From an uncultured Mailhella sp. (GTDB taxonomy: Bacteria; Desulfobacterota; Desulfovibrionia; Desulfovibrionales; Desulfovibrionaceae), in contig CAJTMS010000003.1 of assembly GCA_910577155.1 (NCBI GenBank), positions 34,165 to 77,912 of the forward strand: 43,748 bases of DNA. The letters run 5' to 3'. The notes beneath the pieces are model-generated. The model searched no databases. It worked only from the letters and a program-made list of their open reading frames with translations, and was not told the origin of the DNA. Shown here in pieces: positions 32,301 to 39,600 of this stretch. A program made the position numbers and the translations under genes. Numbering within the stretch: position 1 is the first letter of the stretch; the number at the start of each line of letters is the position of its first letter.

Positions 32301-32951
32301 TTAATACGCCTGCATATATGCCATAACTTTCTTGACAAAAGTCTGTGTTTCTTTGAAAGGCGGAATACCGTTATATTTTTGTACATTACCTGCTCCGGCA
32401 TTGTAGGCGGCAAGCGCAAGGGAAATATCCCCGTTAAACAATTCTAATTGCTGTTTTAAATATTTTGTACCCGCAAATACATTATCTTTTGCATTCACCG
32501 GATTGACAAGCCCCAATTCCTTTTGCGTATCAGGCATGATTTGCATTGCCCCCACTGCCCCCTTCCGAGAAACCGCATGGGCGATAAAATTGGATTCCAC
32601 TTTGATAACTGCCCAAATAAGTGCCTTCTCAACGCCGTAAGCCTGAGATGCCTCAAAAATAACACGTTCCCAATCAACATTTTTATCACTTTCAAAATTA
32701 TGGGCAGCACTGACCATTCTTGGCAATGCCAATAATTTAGCAGACGAAGAAAGCGCATAAACATCCATAGCATTAATCAGATATTCATGCTCTTTTTCTT
32801 TTATGACACGCTTGTTTTGTTCGTTAACCGGATAAATTTGCTGAGCTGCCTGTGATTCTTCCTCAATTATTTCATAGGACAGAATTTCTCCCTGATTTGC
32901 ATAACAAAAACAGGGAAAGAAAAAGCAGACAAAAACCAAAAAGCTACGCAT
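32301..32951 (-). CDS. SLT-type lytic transglycosylase (T3SS-associated)
   Basis: A 216-residue periplasmic muramidase. A signal peptide (MRSFLVFVCFFFPCFCYA) is followed by a low-complexity stretch and the Slt catalytic domain (about 95-215), with the catalytic Glu in VIKVESNF, GAVGAMQIMP, and AAYNAGAGNVQKY. Such enzymes open peptidoglycan for injectisome assembly. Its ATG at 32951 overlaps the end of the upstream kinase gene; the longer frame from 32999 lies inside that gene and lacks a signal peptide at its start. It is the last gene of the sctQ operon and converges with sctP. Confidence 0.93.
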   Translation of the reverse strand: MRSFLVFVCFFFPCFCYANQGEILSYEIIEEESQAAQQIYPVNEQNKRVIKEKEHEYLINAMDVYALSSSAKLLALPRMVSAAHNFESDKNVDWERVIFEASQAYGVEKALIWAVIKVESNFIAHAVSRKGAVGAMQIMPDTQKELGLVNPVNAKDNVFAGTKYLKQQLELFNGDISLALAAYNAGAGNVQKYNGIPPFKETQTFVKKVMAYMQAY

Positions 32952-33369
32952 TATCAACTTTGGAAAAATACAATTCAATAAAATTCCGTTTATCAGCATA
33001 ACTGTATGAAAAATGCTTTGTCAGAGATTTTATCAAGTAGATGCCAAGTCCTCCTATAGGACGGTTTTCCGCATCAGAAATCAAATCAGGTTCAGGAGCT
33101 TCAAGAAAAGGATTAAAGGGCTTCCCGCTGTCACAGACCCAAAAACAAAAATATTCTTCGTCATCGAAAAAAACATCCCGGCAGCCGACTTCTGCTTCAG
33201 CCTGTTCATTATCCTCATAGGCGTACATAAAGACATTGACAAGCAGTTCTTCTGCCACAAGCTCCACATGCGGACGTAAAAAAGCACACTCTTGCGGGAT
33301 ATTTTCCTCAATAAACGCGTTGACAACTTTCAGGTTATCAAGTGTTGCAGGAACTTTTAAGGTTGGCAT
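32944..33369 (-). CDS. RsbW/SpoIIAB-type serine kinase (anti-sigma family)
   Basis: A 141-residue GHKL ATPase. The N-box VAEELLVNVFMYAY (about 38-51), G1 box VCDSGKPFNP (about 78-87) and G2 region RPIGGLGIYLIKS (about 103-115) match switch-protein kinases that phosphorylate STAS antagonists and bind a target such as a sigma factor. It is 13 bases downstream of the STAS gene, its presumed substrate. The target it holds is unknown: no sigma factor gene is in this window. The layout recalls BtrW/BtrV of Bordetella and RsbW/RsbV of Chlamydia, both linked to T3SS-bearing bacteria. Confidence 0.93.
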   Translation of the reverse strand: MPTLKVPATLDNLKVVNAFIEENIPQECAFLRPHVELVAEELLVNVFMYAYEDNEQAEAEVGCRDVFFDDEEYFCFWVCDSGKPFNPFLEAPEPDLISDAENRPIGGLGIYLIKSLTKHFSYSYADKRNFIELYFSKVDNA

Positions 33370-33382
33370 ATTTCCTCCCTTT

Positions 33383-33712
33383 TTATACGCTCAGTGCTTC
33401 TTCTTTTGTCGTGCAAATTTTAAGAATGGATAAAAAACTGGAAATTTTAAAAACTTCATAGACCATACTTTGCAAACCAAAAAAAACAAGAGGAATTTGC
33501 TTGATCTTACTTGTTTTCTCCATAAGCAAAATGCCGCGCAACCCGGCGGAACTGATATATTCAAGAGCAGACATATCCACGACAATTTTTTTAAAACTTT
33601 TGTCCAGATTTTCTTTGCAGACTTCTTCAAAACTGCTCACTGTTGTAGCGTCCATTCTTCCATTTAATGCCAAAATACACGTATTATCCTGTTCTGTTAC
33701 CGTGATATTCAT
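33383..33712 (-). CDS. STAS-domain anti-sigma factor antagonist (RsbV/SpoIIAA type)
   Basis: A 109-residue STAS protein. The segment VVDMSALEYISSAGLRGIL contains Ser55, at the position of the phosphoserine of SpoIIAA and RsbV (Ser followed by S/T/A-Gly). It would be phosphorylated by the adjacent kinase and dephosphorylated by the PP2C phosphatase encoded at 8708-10774. It starts 12 bases after sctR within the sctQ-sctR operon, so its level is tied to synthesis of the export apparatus. Confidence 0.94.
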   Translation of the reverse strand: MNITVTEQDNTCILALNGRMDATTVSSFEEVCKENLDKSFKKIVVDMSALEYISSAGLRGILLMEKTSKIKQIPLVFFGLQSMVYEVFKISSFLSILKICTTKEEALSV

Positions 33713-33724
33713 ATAAACTCCCTT

Positions 33725-34378
33725 TTATCGATAGCTTAATAAAAGCCCCTGACTAATCTTTAACCATCCGTCAAGGGTTACAAAAAGTAATAATTTAAAT
33801 GGCAGGGAAATCGTCATGGGGGAAACCATCATCATTCCCATTGCCAGCAAAATATTTGAAATAATTAAATCAATCACTATAAAGGGTAAATACAATAAAA
33901 AACCAATTTGAAAAGCTTTTGTCAGTTCCGATATTGTAAAGGCAGGCACTAAAATCAGAAAATTCGTTTCGGAAATAAATTCCTGTTTGTCCTGAGGCCA
34001 AATTTTTTGGGCAGTCTGCACAAATGTTTTTGTTACGGCAGGATCGGTATTTTTGACTAAAAAAGCTTCCAATGGTGCAGAAAGTTCAGAAATAAGTTCA
34101 ATCATCTGAGCAGGCTGCATATCCGCTGAAACCGTTTTTTTATCCAGCATTGCTTTCATGTCCATGACCATAGGCGCCATAATAAAAAGCGTTAAAATCA
34201 TCGCCAGACCATTCATAACCATGGTTGGCGGAATTTGCTGCACACCAAGAGCATTGCGCACAAGGGACGTCACAACAATAATCTTCACATAGGAAGTTAT
34301 CATCATCAGAAAAAATGGTGCAAGCCCTAAGGTTGCCATTCCCACTATGAAATAGAGGGGATTTATTCCGCCAAACAT
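33725..34378 (-). CDS. sctR: T3SS export gate protein SctR (YscR/FliP family)
   Basis: A 217-residue protein forming the pentameric core of the export gate. Typical features are LGLAPFFLMMITSYVKIIVVTSLVRNALGVQQIPP and VPAFTISELTKAFQIGFLLYLPFIVIDLIISNILLAMGMMMVSP. No signal peptide is present, unlike FliP. It lies eight bases after sctQ and is separated from sctS/T/U, which are in the other leftward operon. Confidence 0.97.
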   Translation of the reverse strand: MFGGINPLYFIVGMATLGLAPFFLMMITSYVKIIVVTSLVRNALGVQQIPPTMVMNGLAMILTLFIMAPMVMDMKAMLDKKTVSADMQPAQMIELISELSAPLEAFLVKNTDPAVTKTFVQTAQKIWPQDKQEFISETNFLILVPAFTISELTKAFQIGFLLYLPFIVIDLIISNILLAMGMMMVSPMTISLPFKLLLFVTLDGWLKISQGLLLSYR

Positions 34379-34385
34379 ATATATC

Positions 34386-34664
34386 CTACTTATTTATTTC
34401 AACAATTTGTACACCGACCGTACCATTGATATCAACAATTTTCCCTTTTCCAATGCTTTTTCCGTTCACAAACAAGGTGACAGGAGCAAGAAAATCATTT
34501 TCCAAAGCAAATACATAACCGGCATTAATATGCTGCAGCTCCTGCAGCGGTATCGTCCTTTGCGCAAGAGAAAACTGAACGGTTACAGAGATATTTCCTA
34601 CTGAAATTTCCAAATTATCCTGAGAACTGTTTTCTGCTGTATTTTGCGTTTTATTTTCGTCCAT
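34386..34664 (-). CDS. Possible SctQ-C from an internal translation start
   Basis: The internal ATG (34664) of sctQ has AAGGA at 34672-34676 and would yield 92 residues holding the whole C-terminal SPOA domain. YscQ-C, a product of similar length and position, is needed for the Yersinia sorting platform. The site is visible; use of it is an inference. Confidence 0.55.
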   Translation of the reverse strand: MDENKTQNTAENSSQDNLEISVGNISVTVQFSLAQRTIPLQELQHINAGYVFALENDFLAPVTLFVNGKSIGKGKIVDINGTVGVQIVEINK

Positions 34665-35534
34665 GTCCTTGTCCTTATCACCATTGTCATGAGTATGCTG
34701 CACGTCAGCAAGAAGTTCTCCTTCCTTTTTGCAGGCATGCACCCATTCGACAATTTCTATTTTTGTATCGTTTACCGTTCCGAGTAAATAATCCCGAGCA
34801 CCTGAAATTTCTTTATCCGCAATGCAGGGATAAAGTCGTATTTGCGCATTTTTTGGATAATATTCATCACAAAGGATATAATCACCGCAAGCAGCATTTT
34901 GCAAATCCTGCACTGTCAGTTCCGTTTGCCCGACACAAAAAGCAAGGGGAATTTCCAATGCAGAGAAAGTTTCTCTTTCTTTTTGTTCAGGCGCTAATAA
35001 TTGTTCTAATTTTTCCAAAACCTGTAAACTTTGCTGTTCTTCAGGAATTTGCACATAAAAAATATTTTCATAGGCATTCTCTCCTGTTTCTTCAAAAGCA
35101 AATGCCAAACAGGCTGAATAGGCAAAATTCTTTTCTGCCAATTCTATATTTTCCACAGCAATTTTTATACCGAGTTTCTGCGATAAGCTTTCTGCAAAAG
35201 GAGCAAAAACGGATTCAAGCAAGGCTTGTCTTACTTCCAAAGGGAAAAAAGCGGAAAAATTTTGTTTGATTTCAGAAGCATTTTTAATCGCCGGATGAAA
35301 TAAAAGGATATCTTCCTTTTGGAAAGCAATATTCCAGAGAGATGTTCCCACTTTCAACACCAGAACAAAAGCACAAGGGTCAAATTTTTTATCAAAAAGA
35401 GGACGGATATGAACAGTTTTCCCATAAAAATCAAATGCAGTTATTATATCAAAGCAAAAGAAAAAATTGCCAAAACGTGCAGCATAAGGAGAAAGTTTTT
35501 CAAAATTTTTCCTTTCATATTGGATTATATTCAT
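34386..35534 (-). CDS. sctQ: T3SS sorting-platform (C-ring) protein SctQ (YscQ family)
   Basis: A 382-residue protein. Residues 305-382 (ISVGNISVTVQFSLAQRTIPLQELQHINAGYVF...) are a SPOA/FliN-like domain. The N-terminal part is diverged, as in other SctQ. An acidic Asp/Asn/Lys linker spans about 280-305. An in-frame ATG at codon 291 preceded by AAGGA (seven bases) could give a separate ~92-residue SctQ-C product, as described for YscQ and Spa33. A sigma-70 promoter lies about 55 bases upstream. Confidence 0.92.
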   Translation of the reverse strand: MNIIQYERKNFEKLSPYAARFGNFFFCFDIITAFDFYGKTVHIRPLFDKKFDPCAFVLVLKVGTSLWNIAFQKEDILLFHPAIKNASEIKQNFSAFFPLEVRQALLESVFAPFAESLSQKLGIKIAVENIELAEKNFAYSACLAFAFEETGENAYENIFYVQIPEEQQSLQVLEKLEQLLAPEQKERETFSALEIPLAFCVGQTELTVQDLQNAACGDYILCDEYYPKNAQIRLYPCIADKEISGARDYLLGTVNDTKIEIVEWVHACKKEGELLADVQHTHDNGDKDKDMDENKTQNTAENSSQDNLEISVGNISVTVQFSLAQRTIPLQELQHINAGYVFALENDFLAPVTLFVNGKSIGKGKIVDINGTVGVQIVEINK

Positions 35535-35577
35535 AGTAATGCCTTTTTTCTTTTATGCCTAAAACAGCTTTTTCTGC

Positions 35578-35633
35578 TATCTTGAAATATTATATCCGGT
35601 ATCCTATTAATTTTCAAGGTAATTTTCAAGATA
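35578..35633. promoter_or_regulatory. Inverted repeat bracketing the sctQ promoter (possible operator)
   Basis: TATCTTGAAA at 35578-35587 and its exact complement TTTCAAGATA at 35624-35633 lie on either side of the leftward -10 and -35. A third TTTTCAAG occurs at the -35 itself (35611-35618). A dimeric regulator could bind the arms. Confidence 0.4.
35589..35617 (-). promoter_or_regulatory. Sigma-70 promoter of the sctQ-sctR operon
   Basis: On the minus strand TTGAAA and TATAAT are separated by exactly 17 bases. The -10 is about 55 bases before the sctQ ATG. Confidence 0.65.
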
Positions 35634-35709
35634 AATTTTATTTGCACGCCTATCAACAATGTGGGCAGACTGAGAATATAATTGCCAACAAATAACAACG
35701 TATTTGTCA

Positions 35710-35738
35710 TTGCACTTTTTTACAGGCTCGTATATATT
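35710..35738 (+). promoter_or_regulatory. Candidate sigma-70 promoter for the ABC_sub_bind/MFS/kinase operon
   Basis: TTGCAC and TATATT with a 17-base spacer, about 120 bases before the coding start. The surrounding A+T-richness lowers confidence. Confidence 0.4.
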
Positions 35739-35746
35739 TTTTTAAA

Positions 35747-35911
35747 ATGAGCGGCATCAGTATCAGCTTGTTGACTTGCGGCAAATGTTCACGAAGCTGC
35801 AGGCTTTACGACAACGAAAACTATACTGCCGGTTGCGGCTGCAGCGCTAAGGAAAAAATATGCGTACAATTTTTCTCTATCTTTTTGTTCTCCTGTGGAG
35901 TTTTTGTGTAA
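35747..35911 (+). CDS. Short cysteine-rich reading frame (doubtful leader peptide)
   Basis: A 54-codon frame begins at the ATG at 35747 and overlaps the start of the next gene in another frame. It contains C-x2-C-x3-C (CGKCSRSC) and CGC. No ribosome site precedes it, and the end is hydrophobic only because it reads the next gene's signal peptide out of frame. It may be chance or a regulatory leader. Confidence 0.2.
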   Translation: MSGISISLLTCGKCSRSCRLYDNENYTAGCGCSAKEKICVQFFSIFLFSCGVFV

Positions 35912-36999
35912 GCTCTCAAAGTTTTGCCCACCCTCTCAAAAATTCCCCCTCCCCCAAATGGCGCATTGCCTATGTTGAAGGCGGTCCCTATTCTGAGTAC
36001 CAATCCACTTTAATGGCTATTATCAAGGGATTTATCCAGCAGAATATCATAAAAAAAGTGAGCCTGCCCCCTGTCAATACCTTCAATGACAGCAAAGAGC
36101 TTTGGGATTGGGCTGTCAAAAATACAAAAAGCGACAGCATTGAGTTTATTCCTGACGGTTTTTATTCTGCCAATTGGGATTCCGAGCAAAGAATCGCACA
36201 GAAAGAAAATGTATTAAACCGTATCCGGGAAAAAAATGATATCGATATTCTCTTGGCTTTTGGCACATTTGGCGGCAGTGATTTTGCAACGGATGAACAT
36301 GATGTGCCAACCTTTGTTCTTTCTGTTACCGATTATGTTGAAGCAAAAATCATTGTATCACCGCATGATTCCGGACGTGACCATGTGCATGCATCGGTAG
36401 AAACAGGACGGTATGAGCGTCAGCTTGCAACTTTTTATGACGTGTTCCATTTCAAAAAATTGGGTATCCCCTTTGATGACAGTGAAGACGGCAAAGCAAC
36501 CATTGCCCTGACCCAACTGGAGTCAGCCGCTAAAAATCTTGGTTTTGAACTGGAACTTTGCGGTTTTAATACCCTTGAAAGCAAGGATAAAGTTGTAGAC
36601 AACCTCATTTTTTGTCTGGAAGATTTAGGCAAACGCACGGATGCTATTTATATGACGATGAATACAGCCATGCAGCGTGACAGAATGACGGATATTTTAA
36701 AACCCGTTATTGATGCCGGACTTCCCACATTTTCACAATTAGGCGTTGATGAAACAGAGCTTGGCGTACTCATGAGTTTATCACAGCCAAGTTTTGACAA
36801 TGAAGGGCTCAATACCGTTCAAGCCATTATTGAAACCATGAACGGGAAACTTCCCCGCGAATGTGAACAGGAATATTCCGGACCTCTGGGGCTTGCCATT
36901 AATTTGAAAATGGCAATGCTTATCGGCTGGAACCCTCCTTTTGAAATTTTAGCTGCTGTTGACAATATTTTCCACGAAATAAGGAATGATGATAAGTGA
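35860..36999 (+). CDS. Periplasmic ABC_sub_bind-type ligand-binding protein
   Basis: A 379-residue exported protein with a signal peptide (about 1-24, cleaved after SFA). It belongs to the periplasmic-binding fold of the ABC_sub_bind type, with two alternating lobes (KWRIAYVEGGPYSEYQSTL and DIDILLAFGTFGGSDFA, then KKLGIPFDDSEDGKATI and DAIYMTMNTAM). No ABC permease or ATPase follows. Instead it overlaps a sensor-MFS fusion gene and a hybrid kinase, so it may serve as a ligand sensor for those. Ligand unknown. AAGGA precedes the ATG. Confidence 0.8.
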   Translation: MRTIFLYLFVLLWSFCVSSQSFAHPLKNSPSPKWRIAYVEGGPYSEYQSTLMAIIKGFIQQNIIKKVSLPPVNTFNDSKELWDWAVKNTKSDSIEFIPDGFYSANWDSEQRIAQKENVLNRIREKNDIDILLAFGTFGGSDFATDEHDVPTFVLSVTDYVEAKIIVSPHDSGRDHVHASVETGRYERQLATFYDVFHFKKLGIPFDDSEDGKATIALTQLESAAKNLGFELELCGFNTLESKDKVVDNLIFCLEDLGKRTDAIYMTMNTAMQRDRMTDILKPVIDAGLPTFSQLGVDETELGVLMSLSQPSFDNEGLNTVQAIIETMNGKLPRECEQEYSGPLGLAINLKMAMLIGWNPPFEILAAVDNIFHEIRNDDK

Positions 37000-39350
37000 A
37001 GCAAAAATATAATCAAAAGTTCCTTATCATTGGCGGCTTACTTTCCCTTCTCCTTTCCCTTTTTCTTTTTGGGGGATTAATTCTTTCTGCAACCTATAAT
37101 CATTATCGGGATGTACAAATATCCTTATACGGATTTACAGGAAAAAATATTGCAGAAAGCATTAACCGTATTGCTCGTCTTGGCATTGAGCCTAGCCGCA
37201 TGGCAGATTTATCCGGTAAAATTAAATTTTATGCTAAAGAATATAATAAAATTCTTATTGTTGATAAAAAAAACAATGCTGTTTTAGCAAAATGGAATTA
37301 TCCGGAAACAAAAACATTTGTACTTCCTCAAACGTTAAAAACTGAAAAATATTCCGGGAAAAGTTTTACCCGAGATGCTGTCGTCTGGACTGTCAGTCCT
37401 GTTTTAAACCGCAGTCAGGAGGAGCTTGCCTTTGTTCTTGTGGGTATTGAGCAAAGCTATTTCAGCAAGCCTATTTATGATGTTATAAAAACCCACTTTA
37501 AAAGTTTTTTGCTTATAAGCCTTTTTGCTTCGCTTTTACTTGTTTTTCTTTGCTATACTGTCACCAAAAAATTAAATACCCGTGCAGCAGAGCAAAAAAA
37601 TGAATATTTTTTTATTTTTGGATCCTTTCTGCTGCCATTAATCCTTGCTCAGATAGTTATCAGTTTATCCGTCAAACCAACCTTTACCACGCTCCAAACC
37701 GATGCTCTCAATCAGGCAGGTTCCGCAATTTGCAGCCGTATTATCCAAGACATCGAACATATTGACAATTTAGGGGTTTCTTTCCAAAGTATTCAAGATT
37801 CCTTTGCCCGGTATACACAAACTATACAAAGCCAGTTTCCATGGATTAAAAATTTCCGGCTTATTGAAAAGAAAAATCATTTTTCCTTTAATCATGGTGA
37901 AATCATTACGGAAACAGAATGGGAAAAAAGCATTACTTCCCATGATATAATTGCCTCCTATTCTTCTTTTAACAGACCCTATACCCTTAATATTGTATGT
38001 GATACAAAAAATATCCAAAACAATCTGCTGAGCATACTTTTGGATACGCTCACCATGACGCTGATTTCCTTTGTGTTTATGGTGGAGATGCTGTATTTTC
38101 TTATTCTTAAAGAAGAAACGGCACTGTTATCCCCAAAAAAACGGCTTTCAGACCAGCCCAAATTTATGCGTACTATCATCTTTTTGTGCATATTTGGCAC
38201 GTCTATGCCCATTTCCTTTTTGCCTATGCGTATGGCAGAAATTTCTTCAGATCTTTTTGGACTTCCCAAAGATATTGTCATGGGCTTGCCCCTTTCCTGT
38301 GAAACACTTATCACAGGAGCAGCTCTCTTTTTCGGGGGTATCATGGCACAAAAAAAAGGCTGGCGTCCCCTTATGCTCTGGGGAAGTTTACTTGTCACCA
38401 TTGGCAGTATCGGCAGCGGCATAGCAACCGATGCCCTTACCTATATTGCTTCCCGCTGTCTTTCCGGCTATGGTTACGGTTATATCTATTTAATGTCGCA
38501 AGTTTATGTTATTGCAAAATCAAATCAGGAAAACAGAACCGCCAATATCTCCGCCATGCTGGCAGGGCTTTATGCGGGACTGCTCTGCGGCAGTGCCTTC
38601 GGGGGGCTTGTGGCTGACCGTTTTGGCTACGCTCCCGTATTTCTTGTTATTGCAAGCGTAATTGGCACGCTTGGTTTATGTATCTTCTTCTTTGTTCCCA
38701 AGGAAGAACAGAATGCATTTGCCCAAAACAGCCCGAAAAAAACAACTGAGCAAAAAATCCGGTTTCAGGATATCTGCCAATTCTTTACTAATCCTAAAAT
38801 GGCAAGCCTTTTGCTTTTGCATATTATCCCCTGTGCCTTTGTCACAACCTGCCTTTTCCAGTTTTATATCCCTGTTTCCCTTGATAATGCAGGCGTCAGC
38901 CCTGCAGGCATCGGACGTGTCACCATGATTTTCTGCCTTGTTATTGTTTATATTGGACCATATCTTGGCATAGTTATTGACAAAAGCAGACAAAAAGCAA
39001 CGTGGATTTTCTATGCTGACCTTGTTGGCATTATCGCAATCATGGCGCTCGCATGGCTGAGCGGCTTGTGGGCAGCAATACTGGCGGTTTTCCTGCTCGG
39101 TGTCTGCAATACCATTGTGTATTCCGTTCAGGGGGTTTATGCCCTTGAACTTCCGGTCACAAAAATTTTTGGGGAAGCAAAAGCCATGACAGTTTATAAT
39201 GTTGCAGAGCGGATTGGGCAAGTGCTCGGTCCCATTACCTTAGGACTTACCATAAGCCTTTATGGCGCCACCGCTTCCCTTTACGGCATGGCTTTCATCT
39301 TTTTCATTATGTGCTTGATTTTTCTTTTTATTTCACGACTGAAAGATTAG
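36996..39350 (+). CDS. Fusion of extracytoplasmic sensor domains to an MFS transporter
   Basis: A 784-residue membrane protein. A membrane segment at about 10-32, an extracytoplasmic domain (33-167), two membrane segments (168-190, 205-225), a second extracytoplasmic domain (226-343) and another segment (345-370) come first. Residues about 388-784 then form a 12-segment major facilitator domain. The MFS motif appears as GGLVADRFGYAP near 540. The two periplasmic domains are cache-like in length and strand pattern, but I cannot assign the subtype. The GTG start overlaps the upstream stop, with AAGGA preceding. It probably senses and moves (or senses) a ligand shared with its neighbours. Confidence 0.8.
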   Translation: MKQKYNQKFLIIGGLLSLLLSLFLFGGLILSATYNHYRDVQISLYGFTGKNIAESINRIARLGIEPSRMADLSGKIKFYAKEYNKILIVDKKNNAVLAKWNYPETKTFVLPQTLKTEKYSGKSFTRDAVVWTVSPVLNRSQEELAFVLVGIEQSYFSKPIYDVIKTHFKSFLLISLFASLLLVFLCYTVTKKLNTRAAEQKNEYFFIFGSFLLPLILAQIVISLSVKPTFTTLQTDALNQAGSAICSRIIQDIEHIDNLGVSFQSIQDSFARYTQTIQSQFPWIKNFRLIEKKNHFSFNHGEIITETEWEKSITSHDIIASYSSFNRPYTLNIVCDTKNIQNNLLSILLDTLTMTLISFVFMVEMLYFLILKEETALLSPKKRLSDQPKFMRTIIFLCIFGTSMPISFLPMRMAEISSDLFGLPKDIVMGLPLSCETLITGAALFFGGIMAQKKGWRPLMLWGSLLVTIGSIGSGIATDALTYIASRCLSGYGYGYIYLMSQVYVIAKSNQENRTANISAMLAGLYAGLLCGSAFGGLVADRFGYAPVFLVIASVIGTLGLCIFFFVPKEEQNAFAQNSPKKTTEQKIRFQDICQFFTNPKMASLLLLHIIPCAFVTTCLFQFYIPVSLDNAGVSPAGIGRVTMIFCLVIVYIGPYLGIVIDKSRQKATWIFYADLVGIIAIMALAWLSGLWAAILAVFLLGVCNTIVYSVQGVYALELPVTKIFGEAKAMTVYNVAERIGQVLGPITLGLTISLYGATASLYGMAFIFFIMCLIFLFISRLKD

Positions 39351-39357
39351 GATATGT

Positions 39358-39600
39358 TTGAAAACATTTATCAATCTGCAGCAAAGTCTATGCCATACTT
39401 TTTTCATCTTGCTGTCTTTTGCAAAAAAAGTTGCTGAACCTGCATTTTTATCTTTTATTTTATTCTTTTTTACTATATATTTTTTGAAAAGTATTTTTAA
39501 CCGAGAAAAAAATACCGTAGACGGCAGACATTGGTCCATGAATGGCAATATGCAGTCAAATGTATCATATAAATCAATAATTCAGGACAGTTATGAGTAA
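39358..39600 (+). CDS. Small membrane-segment reading frame before the hybrid kinase (doubtful)
   Basis: An 80-codon frame from a TTG with AGGAT upstream. It has a hydrophobic segment (FLSFILFFFTIYFLKSIF) and its stop overlaps the kinase ATG in the ATGAGTAA arrangement also seen at sctD/yscE. The first half looks noncoding and the start is weak, so it may be the untranslated space between the two large genes. Confidence 0.3.
   Translation: MKTFINLQQSLCHTFFILLSFAKKVAEPAFLSFILFFFTIYFLKSIFNREKNTVDGRHWSMNGNMQSNVSYKSIIQDSYE

Larger units (their letters stand above)
35535..35859. other. Divergent regulatory region between sctQ and the ABC_sub_bind gene
   Basis: A 325-base gap. It holds a leftward sigma-70 promoter for sctQ (35589-35617) and a rightward one (35710-35738). 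A 10-base inverted repeat TATCTTGAAA/TTTCAAGATA (35578-35587 and 35624-35633) brackets the sctQ promoter. A short cysteine-rich reading frame begins at 35747. No GG-N10-GC match for sigma-54 was found leftward. Confidence 0.55.

Noticed and set aside
39354..39428. 24-codon frame right after the sensor-MFS gene
   Set aside because: Very short, no similarity to anything known and no support besides a weak AGGAT.
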